From: Rhodobacter sp.
GTDB lineage: Bacteria > Pseudomonadota > Alphaproteobacteria > Rhodobacterales > Rhodobacteraceae
DNA length: 64,000 bases
NCBI GenBank assembly: GCA_030066215.1
Contig: JASJCA010000005.1
Coordinates: 1 to 64,000 of the forward strand
Reading direction: 5' to 3'
The notes under the pieces were generated by a model, which saw only the letters and a list, made by a program, of their open reading frames with translations, was not told the DNA's origin and searched no databases. This document shows, piece by piece, positions 45,235 to 53,346 of this stretch. The position numbers were made by a program, and so were the translations under genes. Each line of letters begins with the position of its first letter. The first letter of the stretch is position 1.

Positions 45235-46800
45235 TTAGGCGCCGAGTCCGTCGTCGCCAATCAGGGTGCTGCTGTAGTTGCCGCCAACGACGGTCATATC
45301 GACCGTGTTGCCAAGCACGTTGGCACCCTGAACGATGCTTTGGTTGAACGCGGCGTTGTCGTTCAGCGAATCCGCCGTGGCGCCCGAATAGCCGTTGACG
45401 TAGCCGTCATCGCCATTGTTGGACCCCCAGTAGCCGCCGGACTGGCCGTAGCCGCCGTCGTTGTCGGTCATGCCGCCAAGGCCGCCGTTGCCGCCCGTCG
45501 TCGTACCGGCACCGCCCTGCGAAGAGCCGAGGCCACCGGCACCACCGGACGCACCGGCCAGCCCGACACCGATACCGGCACCCAGGCCGATACCACCGGC
45601 GTCGCCGCCACCGGCATTGCCGCTATCGCCGGACTTCCCACCGGCACCACCGGCGCCCGTGCCCGCAATACCGATACCTCCGGCATCGCCGGCTTCGGCG
45701 TTTCCGGCACCCAGGCCGACACCGACCGGGACCAGACCAAGACCGCCAAGGCCTAGGCCGGCACCAATCGCACCAGCATCGCCGCCGGCACCGGCGCCAA
45801 TGCCACCGGCATGCCCGGAATCGCCACCCGCGCCGCCGTTGCCGGTCGAACCGGTTTTGCCGCCGTCACCGCCGACACCAACGCCGACGCCAAGGCCACC
45901 AACGCCGCCAGCGAGCGCGTCGCCGTTGCCGCCGGACGCGCCCTTCGCGCCAGAACCGCCGCCTTTTGCAGCCGCGCTACCTGCGCCACCGCTGGCCCCG
46001 CCGCTTCCACCGGCGCCACCGTCGGCTTCAGCGTCGATGCCATCGGCAGAGCTGGCCTTGCCGCCTTCCGACTTCTGCGTGTGGTCGTATTTGGCTTTGT
46101 TTGCCGTCGAGTTTTTGTTGGCCGTGTCGTCGTCCGACAGCGAGTTGGTCATGTTGTTGATGGTGGCAACATCATTGCCCATGCCGTTCAGCGAGTTCTT
46201 CAGAACATCGTTGAAGTGGCTGTCGTTGCCGGGATCGTAGTTCATGTTGCCCTTGGACATCATGACGTCTCCGATCGACGAACCGCCGGCCAGATCGAAG
46301 TCGGCGAAGTCGTCATCGCTCGGCTCCCAACCGGTCAAATCGACAGCAACGTCCACATCGACGTCGACCTTGGAGTCGTTTTTCACCGATGTGTTCGACG
46401 TATTCGTGGCGTCGGACGAGGACGTCGCGCCGGACTTCGCCCCCGACGTCGCGCCGGACGACGAATCGGAAGTGGACGTTCCTGTTCCGGATCCCATCCC
46501 AGTTCCGGCACCCATGCCGGTTCCGTTCCCGGAGCCGCTGGCAGTGGTGTCGTTCCAGTTGTAGTTACCATTGCCGTTCAGGTTGCCGTTTCCGTTGCCG
46601 TTCAGGTTGCCGTTGCCGTTCAGGTTGCCGTTGCCGTTACCGTTCAGGTTCACGTTCTCGCTGTGCTGACCCTGGTGCTGGCCCTGGCCCTGGCCTTGGG
46701 CTTGACCCTGGCCCTGCAATTGGCCTTGTCCCTGGCCCTGCAGTTGACCCTGAAGCTGGCCCTGCAGGCCAAAAAGATGTTGATTTCTCGGTCCGGGCAT
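45235..46800 (-). CDS. Low-complexity Gly/Gln/Asn-rich secreted matrix protein
   Basis: A 521-residue protein of layered low-complexity blocks. Residues 10-50: GQ/LQGQ repeats. 50-85: N-G-N-L repeats. 85-140: Ser/Thr/Gly linker. 140-260: acidic part with VDVDVDVAVDLTGWEPSDDD. 265-460: Gly/Ala-rich silk-like part. The C-terminus is FNQSIVQGANVLGNTVDMTV then GGNYSSTLIGDDGLGA, which resembles the repeat unit of the 653-residue neighbour. No signal peptide. Start ATG at 46800 has AAGGAG. First gene of the minus-strand secretion/polysaccharide operon, facing the LuxR-type gene. Probably an extracellular structural protein. Confidence 0.72.
   Translation of the reverse strand: MPGPRNQHLFGLQGQLQGQLQGQGQGQLQGQGQAQGQGQGQHQGQHSENVNLNGNGNGNLNGNGNLNGNGNGNLNGNGNYNWNDTTASGSGNGTGMGAGTGMGSGTGTSTSDSSSGATSGAKSGATSSSDATNTSNTSVKNDSKVDVDVDVAVDLTGWEPSDDDFADFDLAGGSSIGDVMMSKGNMNYDPGNDSHFNDVLKNSLNGMGNDVATINNMTNSLSDDDTANKNSTANKAKYDHTQKSEGGKASSADGIDAEADGGAGGSGGASGGAGSAAAKGGGSGAKGASGGNGDALAGGVGGLGVGVGVGGDGGKTGSTGNGGAGGDSGHAGGIGAGAGGDAGAIGAGLGLGGLGLVPVGVGLGAGNAEAGDAGGIGIAGTGAGGAGGKSGDSGNAGGGDAGGIGLGAGIGVGLAGASGGAGGLGSSQGGAGTTTGGNGGLGGMTDNDGGYGQSGGYWGSNNGDDGYVNGYSGATADSLNDNAAFNQSIVQGANVLGNTVDMTVVGGNYSSTLIGDDGLGA
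46560..46770. repeat. Short tandem repeats inside the matrix-protein gene
   Basis: Two arrays: variants of CCGTTGCCGTTCAGGTTG at about 46563-46652, encoding N-G-N-L units, and variants of TGGCCCTGGCCCTG at about 46673-46770, encoding GQGQ/LQGQ units. Such arrays are prone to slippage, so repeat number and hence protein length may vary between strains. Confidence 0.7.
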
Positions 46801-47531
46801 AGCCGGTCTCCTTCAAAGAGCTCGCGCGGCCACCCGTCTGTTTAATGTGGCCATTGTCGAGCGGGTTTAGGGTTGTTCAGCCGGAGACGATTCCGGGCTC
46901 ACAATAAAACCTGCGGCTGAATTGCGTATTTTCTTCCAATTTCCCCCCTTTCTCTTGGATCCAACCGCTTTCCGGAAGTACAGCGCCAGAAAGCGTATCG
47001 GATTCATGAGCCCCTCAGCGCACCGCCCAAGCAGACGGCACGTCGGAAATGGTCGCGAAAGGTCGCCTTCGACGGAACCTAGGGATTTGGTCTACATCGC
47101 GGATTGGACAGCAGGAAATCGGAAATAACTTATTAATTTCAGACTGTTCTGCTCACCCGATCGTACGTTTTTCCACGTGAATATCCACGCCTTTGCGGGC
47201 GCCGAGGCAATTATCCCCAAAACGGATTGATTCGGAGCACGGGAAAAGTCATACTTGTGTAATATGCGGTGTATAACCTGTGGATAGGTTGCTAATCCTT
47301 CGATTGATTGACCGAAGTGGGGAGCAAAAGTAGACTGCACTGCGTTGAAAGGATTGATTTTGCTCGCCTTTAAAGTGTAGTTGCTATGTCGGTTCGTAGG
47401 TTATCGAGTTTAGACCGTTACGGGGAGGAGGGCCTCGGATCGGTCGGTGGAGTACTTGATGGTTTGGGGAGTACTGTCGAGTGGCGGCTGGGTTTGACCG
47501 GGTCGCTCCTAGGACGAAGGGAGAGGGGAAA
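46801..47531. other. Divergent regulatory region between matrix protein and LuxR genes
   Basis: About 730 bases without a supported gene; locally AT-richer around 46905-46960 and 47110-47300. AACCT-N6-AGGTT at 47275-47290 and TTGGATCCAA near 46955 are palindromic. It should contain promoters for both directions and is the natural place for autoregulation by the LuxR-type protein. Confidence 0.45.
47275..47290. promoter_or_regulatory. AACCT-N6-AGGTT inverted repeat, candidate LuxR-type site
   Basis: AACCT (47275-47279) and AGGTT (47286-47290) are complementary across 6 bases, in the divergent region upstream of the LuxR-type gene. The size fits a dimeric NarL-type HTH, but assignment to this regulator is inference. 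Confidence 0.3.
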
Positions 47532-48290
47532 ATGTTTCAACCGTCGCCGGTGGTGCCGGTGCGTTCAGGAGTGAACGACACCGAAGCCAATGAGCGTGAC
47601 CTCGTGGCTTTTGCAGGGCCAAAGAAGAGATTCACCAACACACTGATGCGAAACATCGAAGAAGAGTTCGATGACGTCAGCCCTGTTCGGTTCGAGACCA
47701 TCGAAGAGTATCTGGACTCGATCAAAAGCAACCCGGTCTCAACCCGCGTCCTGATCGTCGACCCAGTCCTCTGCAAGGCGGATGACCGGCAATGCTACGA
47801 ATTCGCCAAACGCTATCAGGACATCTATCAGGGCGATGAACCGCCCGGGATCGTCATCGCCTATTGGGACGTGGAATCCGCCCAGGAACTCTGCGAGCAG
47901 CTCGATGGGCACCTGGACCTGCGCGGCTTCATCCCGATGAACCAGAGCATCGACATCTGGCTCGGTGTTCTTCGCCTACTGGTCAACGGCGGGGTGTACT
48001 ACGCACCGGACGTGCTTGGAGTGGATCCCAAGCACCCACTCCAAGGGTCCGAACCGGTCGCTGCGACGAATTCCGATGGGCATCTTGACCTTGCGCTCGG
48101 GAAGCTGACCCGCCGCGAGACCGATGTGGTGGAACTGTTGTCGAACGGTTTGCAGAACAAGCAAATTGCAGCCGAACTTGGCGTTTCGGAACACACCATC
48201 AAACTTCACATCCACCACATCATCACTAAGATGGGGGTTCACAACCGAACCGAGGCGGCGATGAAGTTCATGCAAATGAAGGGTGACTGA
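47532..48290 (+). CDS. LuxR-type transcription regulator, CsgD/VpsT-like layout
   Basis: A 252-residue protein. The C-terminal HTH at about residues 185-250 has LTRRETDVVELLSNGLQNKQ followed by IAAELGVSEHTIKLHIHHI, a NarL-type motif. The N-terminal domain has a receiver-like fold (RVLIVDPVLCKADD, then GFIPMNQSIDIWLGVLRLL), but the usual phosphorylation-site pattern is not clear. Such regulators control biofilm matrix and polysaccharide genes. Start ATG at 47532 has AGGGAGAGGGG upstream. It faces the matrix/T1SS operon, its probable target. Confidence 0.82.
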   Translation: MFQPSPVVPVRSGVNDTEANERDLVAFAGPKKRFTNTLMRNIEEEFDDVSPVRFETIEEYLDSIKSNPVSTRVLIVDPVLCKADDRQCYEFAKRYQDIYQGDEPPGIVIAYWDVESAQELCEQLDGHLDLRGFIPMNQSIDIWLGVLRLLVNGGVYYAPDVLGVDPKHPLQGSEPVAATNSDGHLDLALGKLTRRETDVVELLSNGLQNKQIAAELGVSEHTIKLHIHHIITKMGVHNRTEAAMKFMQMKGD

Positions 48291-48825
48291 CGAGGCAGGC
48301 ATAGGCACCGGCGCCAAACAGCCGAAAGGTGGCAGCCCGGGGGAGATCGAACTGCAGGACATCCTGCTGCTGGTTGGACGCCTCAACTATGCGTGGACCA
48401 ACACGGAAAGCCTTTTGATCCACCTCATAGCCGGATTGGCAAAGGTGGAAAAAGATGTCGCTGTCGTCATCTTCCTGACGCTGAGCACGACCCGGGCGCG
48501 AACCGATCTGGTCGATCGCCTTGCGAAGATGCCGGGCTTTCCGAAAGACAAGCGCGACGAAATCCTGGCGTTGACGTCCGGGCTGATGAAAGAGGGCGCG
48601 CTTCGGAACAAATACAACCATTGCATCTATTCCTTCGACCCCGAGGGCGGAAGGATTCAGACGATCATGATGCGGATCCATGACCGAAAGGACGAGATAC
48701 GCGTCGGCAAGACAGAGACCGTGAACAACGCCGAGGTCGCCAACATAGACGCCTGCATTTCACGTCTGGAAAAACTCAACACGAAGATCTGGCAGACCGT
48801 TCAAAAGTTCGGCTTTCCCATCTGA
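48283..48825 (+). CDS. HEPN-like hypothetical protein overlapping the regulator
   Basis: A 180-residue, probably all-helical protein starting GTG at 48283, 8 bases inside the LuxR-type gene, so translation is coupled. After WTNTESLLIHLIAGL and TLSTTRARTDLVDRL comes LRNKYNHCIYSFD, where R108-x4-H113 fits the R-x4-6-H motif of HEPN domains, some of which are RNases. No antitoxin-like partner is evident. Function unknown; the HEPN reading rests on one motif and helical character. Confidence 0.6.
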   Translation: MTDEAGIGTGAKQPKGGSPGEIELQDILLLVGRLNYAWTNTESLLIHLIAGLAKVEKDVAVVIFLTLSTTRARTDLVDRLAKMPGFPKDKRDEILALTSGLMKEGALRNKYNHCIYSFDPEGGRIQTIMMRIHDRKDEIRVGKTETVNNAEVANIDACISRLEKLNTKIWQTVQKFGFPI

Positions 48826-49221
48826 TCGGGCACATGACGTTACAGATTCCGCTGGGCTGCTGACCAACCCAAATTGATTTGATCGGCAAGCGCTCTCTGG
48901 CCGTGGATTTTGAATGAAGCCCGACCGAGACACCTTGGTAGCCAAAGAAAATATGTACCTTTAAAACACCGATTCGTAGTCTCTCGCGACTTGCACGTAT
49001 AGCGTGCACTTGGCTGGACTTTGCCCCACAAAGAGATTTGAAAATGAGCCCTTCGGGACATTCGCTGGCAGGATTGCAACCACATGCTTAGTCCATCGTA
49101 GCTGTTGCGCAACGATGGGCAACAAAACCGAATTTGCCCAAAAATCGCCCCAATTGACCGATTATCAAGCCATTCAACGAAACAAAATGCCCGGGACAGC
49201 CCGGCGAAAGAGAGCAGGACG
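48826..49221. other. Gap before the outer-membrane lipoprotein gene
   Basis: About 395 bases without a supported gene. The upstream in-frame part of the NodT-type frame (from 49105) lacks a signal sequence and is treated as untranslated. No clear promoter or hairpin was fixed. Confidence 0.3.
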
Positions 49222-50592
49222 GTGGGAACGGGGCAGTTAACCAAACTGGTCGGATCGACTGTATTGGCGGGTCAATTGGCCGCCTGTTCGGTTGGCCCGG
49301 AATACAAGCAGCCGACAATGGACACTCCTCCGCGTTTCTCGGTGCTTGCTGCCGACGCGAAGAAACCCGTGCCGACGGCGCCTTGGTGGCAAGGGTTCAA
49401 GGATCCGGTACTGGACGAACTGGTCTCGCGGGCGCTGCGCGACAACATACGGCTGAACCAAGCCAGGCGCCGTGTCGACGAGGCCGAGGCGCTGGCCCTC
49501 ACCGCGGTGCCGTTTGTCGACGTGAACGGGCGCGTGGAATCACAGCTTGCGTCGAGCAATGTCGGAGACGACCGTTCGCTGGCGTCGGCCACCGGCTTTG
49601 CCACATTCTTCGGTCCCCGCAAACATCGGATCGACGTAGCCCAAGCCCGCGTAGACCTGGCGCGCGCCGAGCGCGACGGCGCCCGTTTGCTGCTATTGTC
49701 GAACCTTATTTCCGCCTATATCGACCTGCGATTTGTCCAAGAACGGCTGGCGTTGAAACAACGCGAACGCCAATCCTGGCTGCGCACATTGCGGGACTTG
49801 CGGTCCCTGCAGGCGCAAGGCGCCACCACCCGGCTGGACATCGTGCAACCCAAAGCGGCCCTCGCCGTAACCGAGGCGGAAATCGCCAATCTCTTCAGCG
49901 AGATCACCCGCCAAAAGAACCGCATCGCAACACTTTTGGGCGCTCCGGCCGGTGTCACCAAGCTCGATCTTGGCTACGGCGGGCAGCAGCCGATGCCGCA
50001 TTTCAGCGTCGCCGCCGGGGTGCCAGCTGATCTGATAAGCAACCGCCCGGACATTCGCAGTGCAGAGCGCAACTATCGGGTTGCCGTTGCTGAGATCGGT
50101 GTAGCTGAGGCATTGCGCTATCCAACGCTGACACTGTCGGGCACGGTATCGGTCCGGTCCGATACTGACCCAGTGACGGGCGGCCTTGGTGTGCTCGGCG
50201 CGAATATCCCGATTTTTGACCAGGGCGGCCGACAAGCGACGGTCACCGCACGTGAGATACAGGCCAACATCGCATTCTTGGAATGGAAAGCGCGGGTGCT
50301 GGCGGCAATCGAAGAAGTGGAAACCCTACTTGCCTCTATGGGCAACACAGAAAAGGCCATCTCGGCCTCTCGCCAGGGTGTTGCACTTAACTCAGAGGCG
50401 GTGAGTTTGGCGCGAAAGCTTTTGCGAGCGCAGGAGATTTCGGTGTTGGACTTCGTGGGATTGCAACGCAACTTGTTGAATGCGCAGGCGGACCTGGCGC
50501 AGAACCGGCGCCAGGCAGCCGCGAATTACGTTGCCCTGCAACTTGCTGTCGGAGCTGGGAGCGTCTCGACAGCGATCGTTCCCGCCTACTGA
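49222..50592 (+). CDS. NodT/OprM-type outer-membrane lipoprotein
   Basis: A 456-residue outer-membrane efflux protein. Start GTG at 49222 gives a lipoprotein signal with lipobox LAAC (Cys22) in GSTVLAGQLAACSVGPEYKQ. Two OEP repeats follow, including WWQGFKDPVLDELVSRALRD and PADLISNRPDIRSAERNYRV, a NodT-family hallmark, and a long helical tail. It may be the exit duct for the nearby T1SS or for an RND pump; no inner-membrane pump is encoded next to it. The A/G-rich site GAGAG lies 7 bases before the start. Confidence 0.85.
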   Translation: MGTGQLTKLVGSTVLAGQLAACSVGPEYKQPTMDTPPRFSVLAADAKKPVPTAPWWQGFKDPVLDELVSRALRDNIRLNQARRRVDEAEALALTAVPFVDVNGRVESQLASSNVGDDRSLASATGFATFFGPRKHRIDVAQARVDLARAERDGARLLLLSNLISAYIDLRFVQERLALKQRERQSWLRTLRDLRSLQAQGATTRLDIVQPKAALAVTEAEIANLFSEITRQKNRIATLLGAPAGVTKLDLGYGGQQPMPHFSVAAGVPADLISNRPDIRSAERNYRVAVAEIGVAEALRYPTLTLSGTVSVRSDTDPVTGGLGVLGANIPIFDQGGRQATVTAREIQANIAFLEWKARVLAAIEEVETLLASMGNTEKAISASRQGVALNSEAVSLARKLLRAQEISVLDFVGLQRNLLNAQADLAQNRRQAAANYVALQLAVGAGSVSTAIVPAY

Positions 50593-50760
50593 TTTGGGGT
50601 CTTTCAGCCCGATCACAGCGAAGCTGCCGATGCTTGGGCGGGTCCTCAGCCGAACGCTTTGCTTGGCCAACTGATCGGTGCGAACGCCCTTTGCTGGGTG
50701 ACTTCGGATGATGGGGGGCCGCGATCCGAACCAGCCGCCGAAATCGGCGCGCTCGAAGAT

Positions 50761-51603
50761 CTAGTTGCGCAGTGCCGCGATACGCTTCGGGCCCGTCCTA
50801 GAAACAACCTCCTCGAACGCCTCCCCAACCGCAGTTGGCCTCAGCCCGTCATCAACCAGATTGATTTCGGGACGGCGTCCTTTCCATGGGTAAGGGTTAG
50901 CCGCGAACCAGGCATGACGCTCGACAAATGGCAGGTCTTCCATCATTAAAATGGCCGCTTCGACGAAGGCCGCATTCTGCGCATAGGTGACGGCCCGGGA
51001 CCTCTTCCAGTCGATGCGCGCAAATTCCGTGACCCAGATCGGCCGCCGGTACTCGGCATAGACAGCCTTCAGCCAAGACTTGAACTCCGCCACATCGCCG
51101 TTGGTCGAATAGTAATGTACGGCCATGAAATCGACCCGGAGACCGCGGGCCGCAGCGGCGGACATGAAACGTCTCTGCCACGAGCCTCGACCCAAAGTCC
51201 CGCCCCGGGTCGTGGCCGGGCTCCCCAATCGCAATCCGCGGGCTTCCAGTTGCGGCCAAAGTGCGATTGCTTGGGCAACGGTTAGGTTGGCTTGATGGCT
51301 GCCGCGCCCATCCGGTTCGTTGAACCCCAGCAAAGTGGTGACCGGCAGGTCGGATGAGATCTTGTCCCGCACATTCTCGGCGCTGTGGATCATCGGAACG
51401 AATTCCACTGACCGACGCTGCCCGCCGGCGTGCCAGATTTGGTCGGCCCGCCAATTGTAATACCAGCCAAGGGCGCGCGTGCGTTCAATCCACTCCAGCA
51501 TGGTGAAGCGCGAGTTCTCCCATGCACCGATGCCGGCCTTTTGGGCCATGGCGGAACTGGCGAACAAAAGGAGGAATACTGCGACCAGCGCCTGTTTGAT
51601 CAT
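50761..51603 (-). CDS. Secreted GH128-like beta-glucanase
   Basis: A 280-residue secreted hydrolase with signal peptide MIKQALVAVFLLLFASSAMA. The catalytic Glu residues are Glu96 in TTLLGFNEPDGRG and Glu193 in PIWVTEFARIDW, the pattern of the GH128/glycosyl-hydrolase catalytic-core family active on beta-1,3-glucans. The SH-type barrel starts KAGIGAWENSRF. It ends the polysaccharide locus and could cut the glucan made by the GT2 enzyme; that link is inference. Confidence 0.82.
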   Translation of the reverse strand: MIKQALVAVFLLLFASSAMAQKAGIGAWENSRFTMLEWIERTRALGWYYNWRADQIWHAGGQRRSVEFVPMIHSAENVRDKISSDLPVTTLLGFNEPDGRGSHQANLTVAQAIALWPQLEARGLRLGSPATTRGGTLGRGSWQRRFMSAAAARGLRVDFMAVHYYSTNGDVAEFKSWLKAVYAEYRRPIWVTEFARIDWKRSRAVTYAQNAAFVEAAILMMEDLPFVERHAWFAANPYPWKGRRPEINLVDDGLRPTAVGEAFEEVVSRTGPKRIAALRN

Positions 51604-51906
51604 GTCTGCCTCGTGCGGTTTTTTCGCGAGAGGCTAGGAACGGAATTCGGCGAATCTCGGGTTGGAACGGGGCAAGATTGGGGCAAACAACAGCAAGCAC
51701 AGGGTTGTGCGCGACGCGGATTCTCGAAGCGATACGAAGTGTGAGGTCAGAGCTTGGATCCCCACCGTCTGGCCAGATCGCCAAGCCACGGCGATCGTGG
51801 AGTTGCATCAACCGGTGCAGCTCGGTTCAGAATGACGGATGTTTGGATTCTAACGCGTTGAGTGCTATCAATCAGTTCGGAGCATTGGTTCATGTGGGGG
51901 AGAAAA
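51604..51906. other. Gap with promoter region of the secreted hypothetical gene
   Basis: About 300 bases between divergently transcribed genes. No coding frame or clear hairpin was seen; GGGGGA at 51896-51901 is the ribosome binding site of the next gene. Confidence 0.35.
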
Positions 51907-52575
51907 ATGCAGTGGATTCTTGGGATTATCGTATCGGGCTCGGTATTCCTTGCGGTGCCGACCACCGCTATCGCGCAATCCGACGACTTGCCGTTGCCGA
52001 AACTGGAATTCTGCGATCCGTTGCTGAATACCGGCGCCGATGAGGCCGAGGACGAAGGCGATGAGGACGTCCTGCTGACCCGCAAACGGCGTTACGATTT
52101 GGAGCAAAGCGAATTCCTGGAATCCGAGCAGGCGATCATGGATGCGCTTTACGAAGAGAAATGGGACCTCAACACCGGCCAATCCATCCCGCGCACCGAC
52201 CTCTGCGCGAGTGAGCCGAACTATCTTATTCACTGGGCAGAATTAACCAGCAAGAACGAGCAAGGCGAGATCGTGGTGCTTGCCGAGGGGACCTTTCGGT
52301 TCCAGAAAGACAAGACATTCGAGTATGTCTACAAAGACCGCCCCTATTACGGGACTTGGGGGATTTCAGACTTTTGGATCTGGCTAAAGGCGGACTGGCT
52401 GAACGAAGGCGAACCCATCGTCGCAAAGGTCGAGATGGTGCGGACGCCGGTCGAGGTGACCTATTCCGACGGTGAGACCGAGTCCTACATCGATGAGGTT
52501 TTCCGCATAGGTTGGTTTCGCTTCACGCGAATTGAAACGACCGAAAAGGGCAAAATCCACGATTGTGCATGTTGA
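51907..52575 (+). CDS. Secreted hypothetical protein
   Basis: A 222-residue protein with signal peptide MQWILGIIVSGSVFLAVPTT ending AIAQ. The start at 51907 follows GGGGGA by 5 bases; ATG at 51892 is less likely. After an acidic stretch (ADEAEDEGDEDVLL) comes a domain with several aromatic strands (FRFQKDKTFEYVYKDRPYYG, WFRFTRIETTEKG). It begins and ends with Cys (FCDPLLN, HDCAC). I recognise no family. Confidence 0.7.
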   Translation: MQWILGIIVSGSVFLAVPTTAIAQSDDLPLPKLEFCDPLLNTGADEAEDEGDEDVLLTRKRRYDLEQSEFLESEQAIMDALYEEKWDLNTGQSIPRTDLCASEPNYLIHWAELTSKNEQGEIVVLAEGTFRFQKDKTFEYVYKDRPYYGTWGISDFWIWLKADWLNEGEPIVAKVEMVRTPVEVTYSDGETESYIDEVFRIGWFRFTRIETTEKGKIHDCAC

Positions 52576-52649
52576 TCCCTGTTCCGCCAGCATGAGCCGA
52601 AGCTGCGCCGCATTCGCGCCGCTAAGCAAACGGAGGTCTGAGGTTGGGC

Positions 52650-52869
52650 TCAAACCCCTAGAGGTGCCGGTGCATAAGGGCGAAGCATTGGCGGAGACTC
52701 AAACGCGCGCCATCGCGCGTGACGCTCCCAACTAAATGGCATCGTCGGATTGCCCTCTGCCCGGGGGGCGCATCTCCCGGAACCCGGCGTTGAAGCTTTC
52801 GCAGTGGCCATTGTCCTATAGTGATCCTGTTTCGATGAAGGCAGTCTTGGCACCGGCTGCTGGGATCCA
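52650..52869 (-). pseudogene. IS3-family transposase remnant
   Basis: The minus strand reads WIPAAGAKTAFIETGSL, stop, DNGHCESFNAGFREM from 52869 to about 52771. This matches the integrase core of IS3-family OrfB (G-A-K-T-A-Y-I-E-P-G-S-P-W-E-N-G-Y-x-E-S-F-N), with a stop replacing P-W and the element cut off on both sides. No terminal repeats were recognised. The remainder of 52576-53038 has no gene. Confidence 0.6.
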
Positions 52870-53038
52870 AAAACGCGATTGGTATCAAGCGCCTAACACC
52901 AAGGCCCGTCAGGCGCCTCAAGCCGACATGTGCCCAATGTTGGCAATTTGCGGTCATGGTTGATCTCTGTCATCCCCGATGGCAGATATTTTGGGTATGA
53001 GACTCCGCATTGATTTCCATAAGCGGAAGGTTTCATCG

Positions 53039-53329
53039 ATGTCGCAGACAGAGGACTACGAACGGGCCAAACGGCGCGCCGAGGCCAAGTACCAATTCTA
53101 CGTTCATGCCGCCGTCTATGTCGCGGTCATGGCGTTGCTGGTGATCATCGACATGCTCACGTCGCCCGGATCCACCTGGTCCATCTGGCCGCTGATCGGT
53201 TGGGGCCTGGCCGTTGCGCTGCACGCCGCGCGGGTCTTCGTTTTCGCCGACAAAGGCGCGATCGTCGATGCTCTTACCGAACAGGAGCTGCGGAATTCGG
53301 GGGACGATAAGCGCGACAGCGGCGTGTAG
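53039..53329 (+). CDS. 2TM domain protein
   Basis: A 96-residue protein. Residues 1-20 are charged (SQTEDYERAKRRAEAKYQF), then two membrane helices: VHAAVYVAVMALLVIIDML and WPLIGWGLAVALHAARVFV, with the conserved W-x-G-W-G-L-x-x-A-x-H pattern of the 2TM family. The start ATG at 53039 has GGAAGG upstream. Function unknown; sometimes linked to membrane-bound kinases. Confidence 0.75.
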   Translation: MSQTEDYERAKRRAEAKYQFYVHAAVYVAVMALLVIIDMLTSPGSTWSIWPLIGWGLAVALHAARVFVFADKGAIVDALTEQELRNSGDDKRDSGV

Positions 53330-53346
53330 CGAGAGGTCCCAACGCA

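Noticed and set aside
43150-46800. RTX toxin/adhesin assignment for the two T1SS-linked proteins
   Set aside because: No GGxGxDxUx nonapeptide repeats were found in either protein.
45461-46845. Long plus-strand Pro/Ala-rich frames opposite the matrix-protein gene
   Set aside because: They are the complement of the Gly-rich repeat coding region; the minus-strand gene has the ribosome binding site and operon context.
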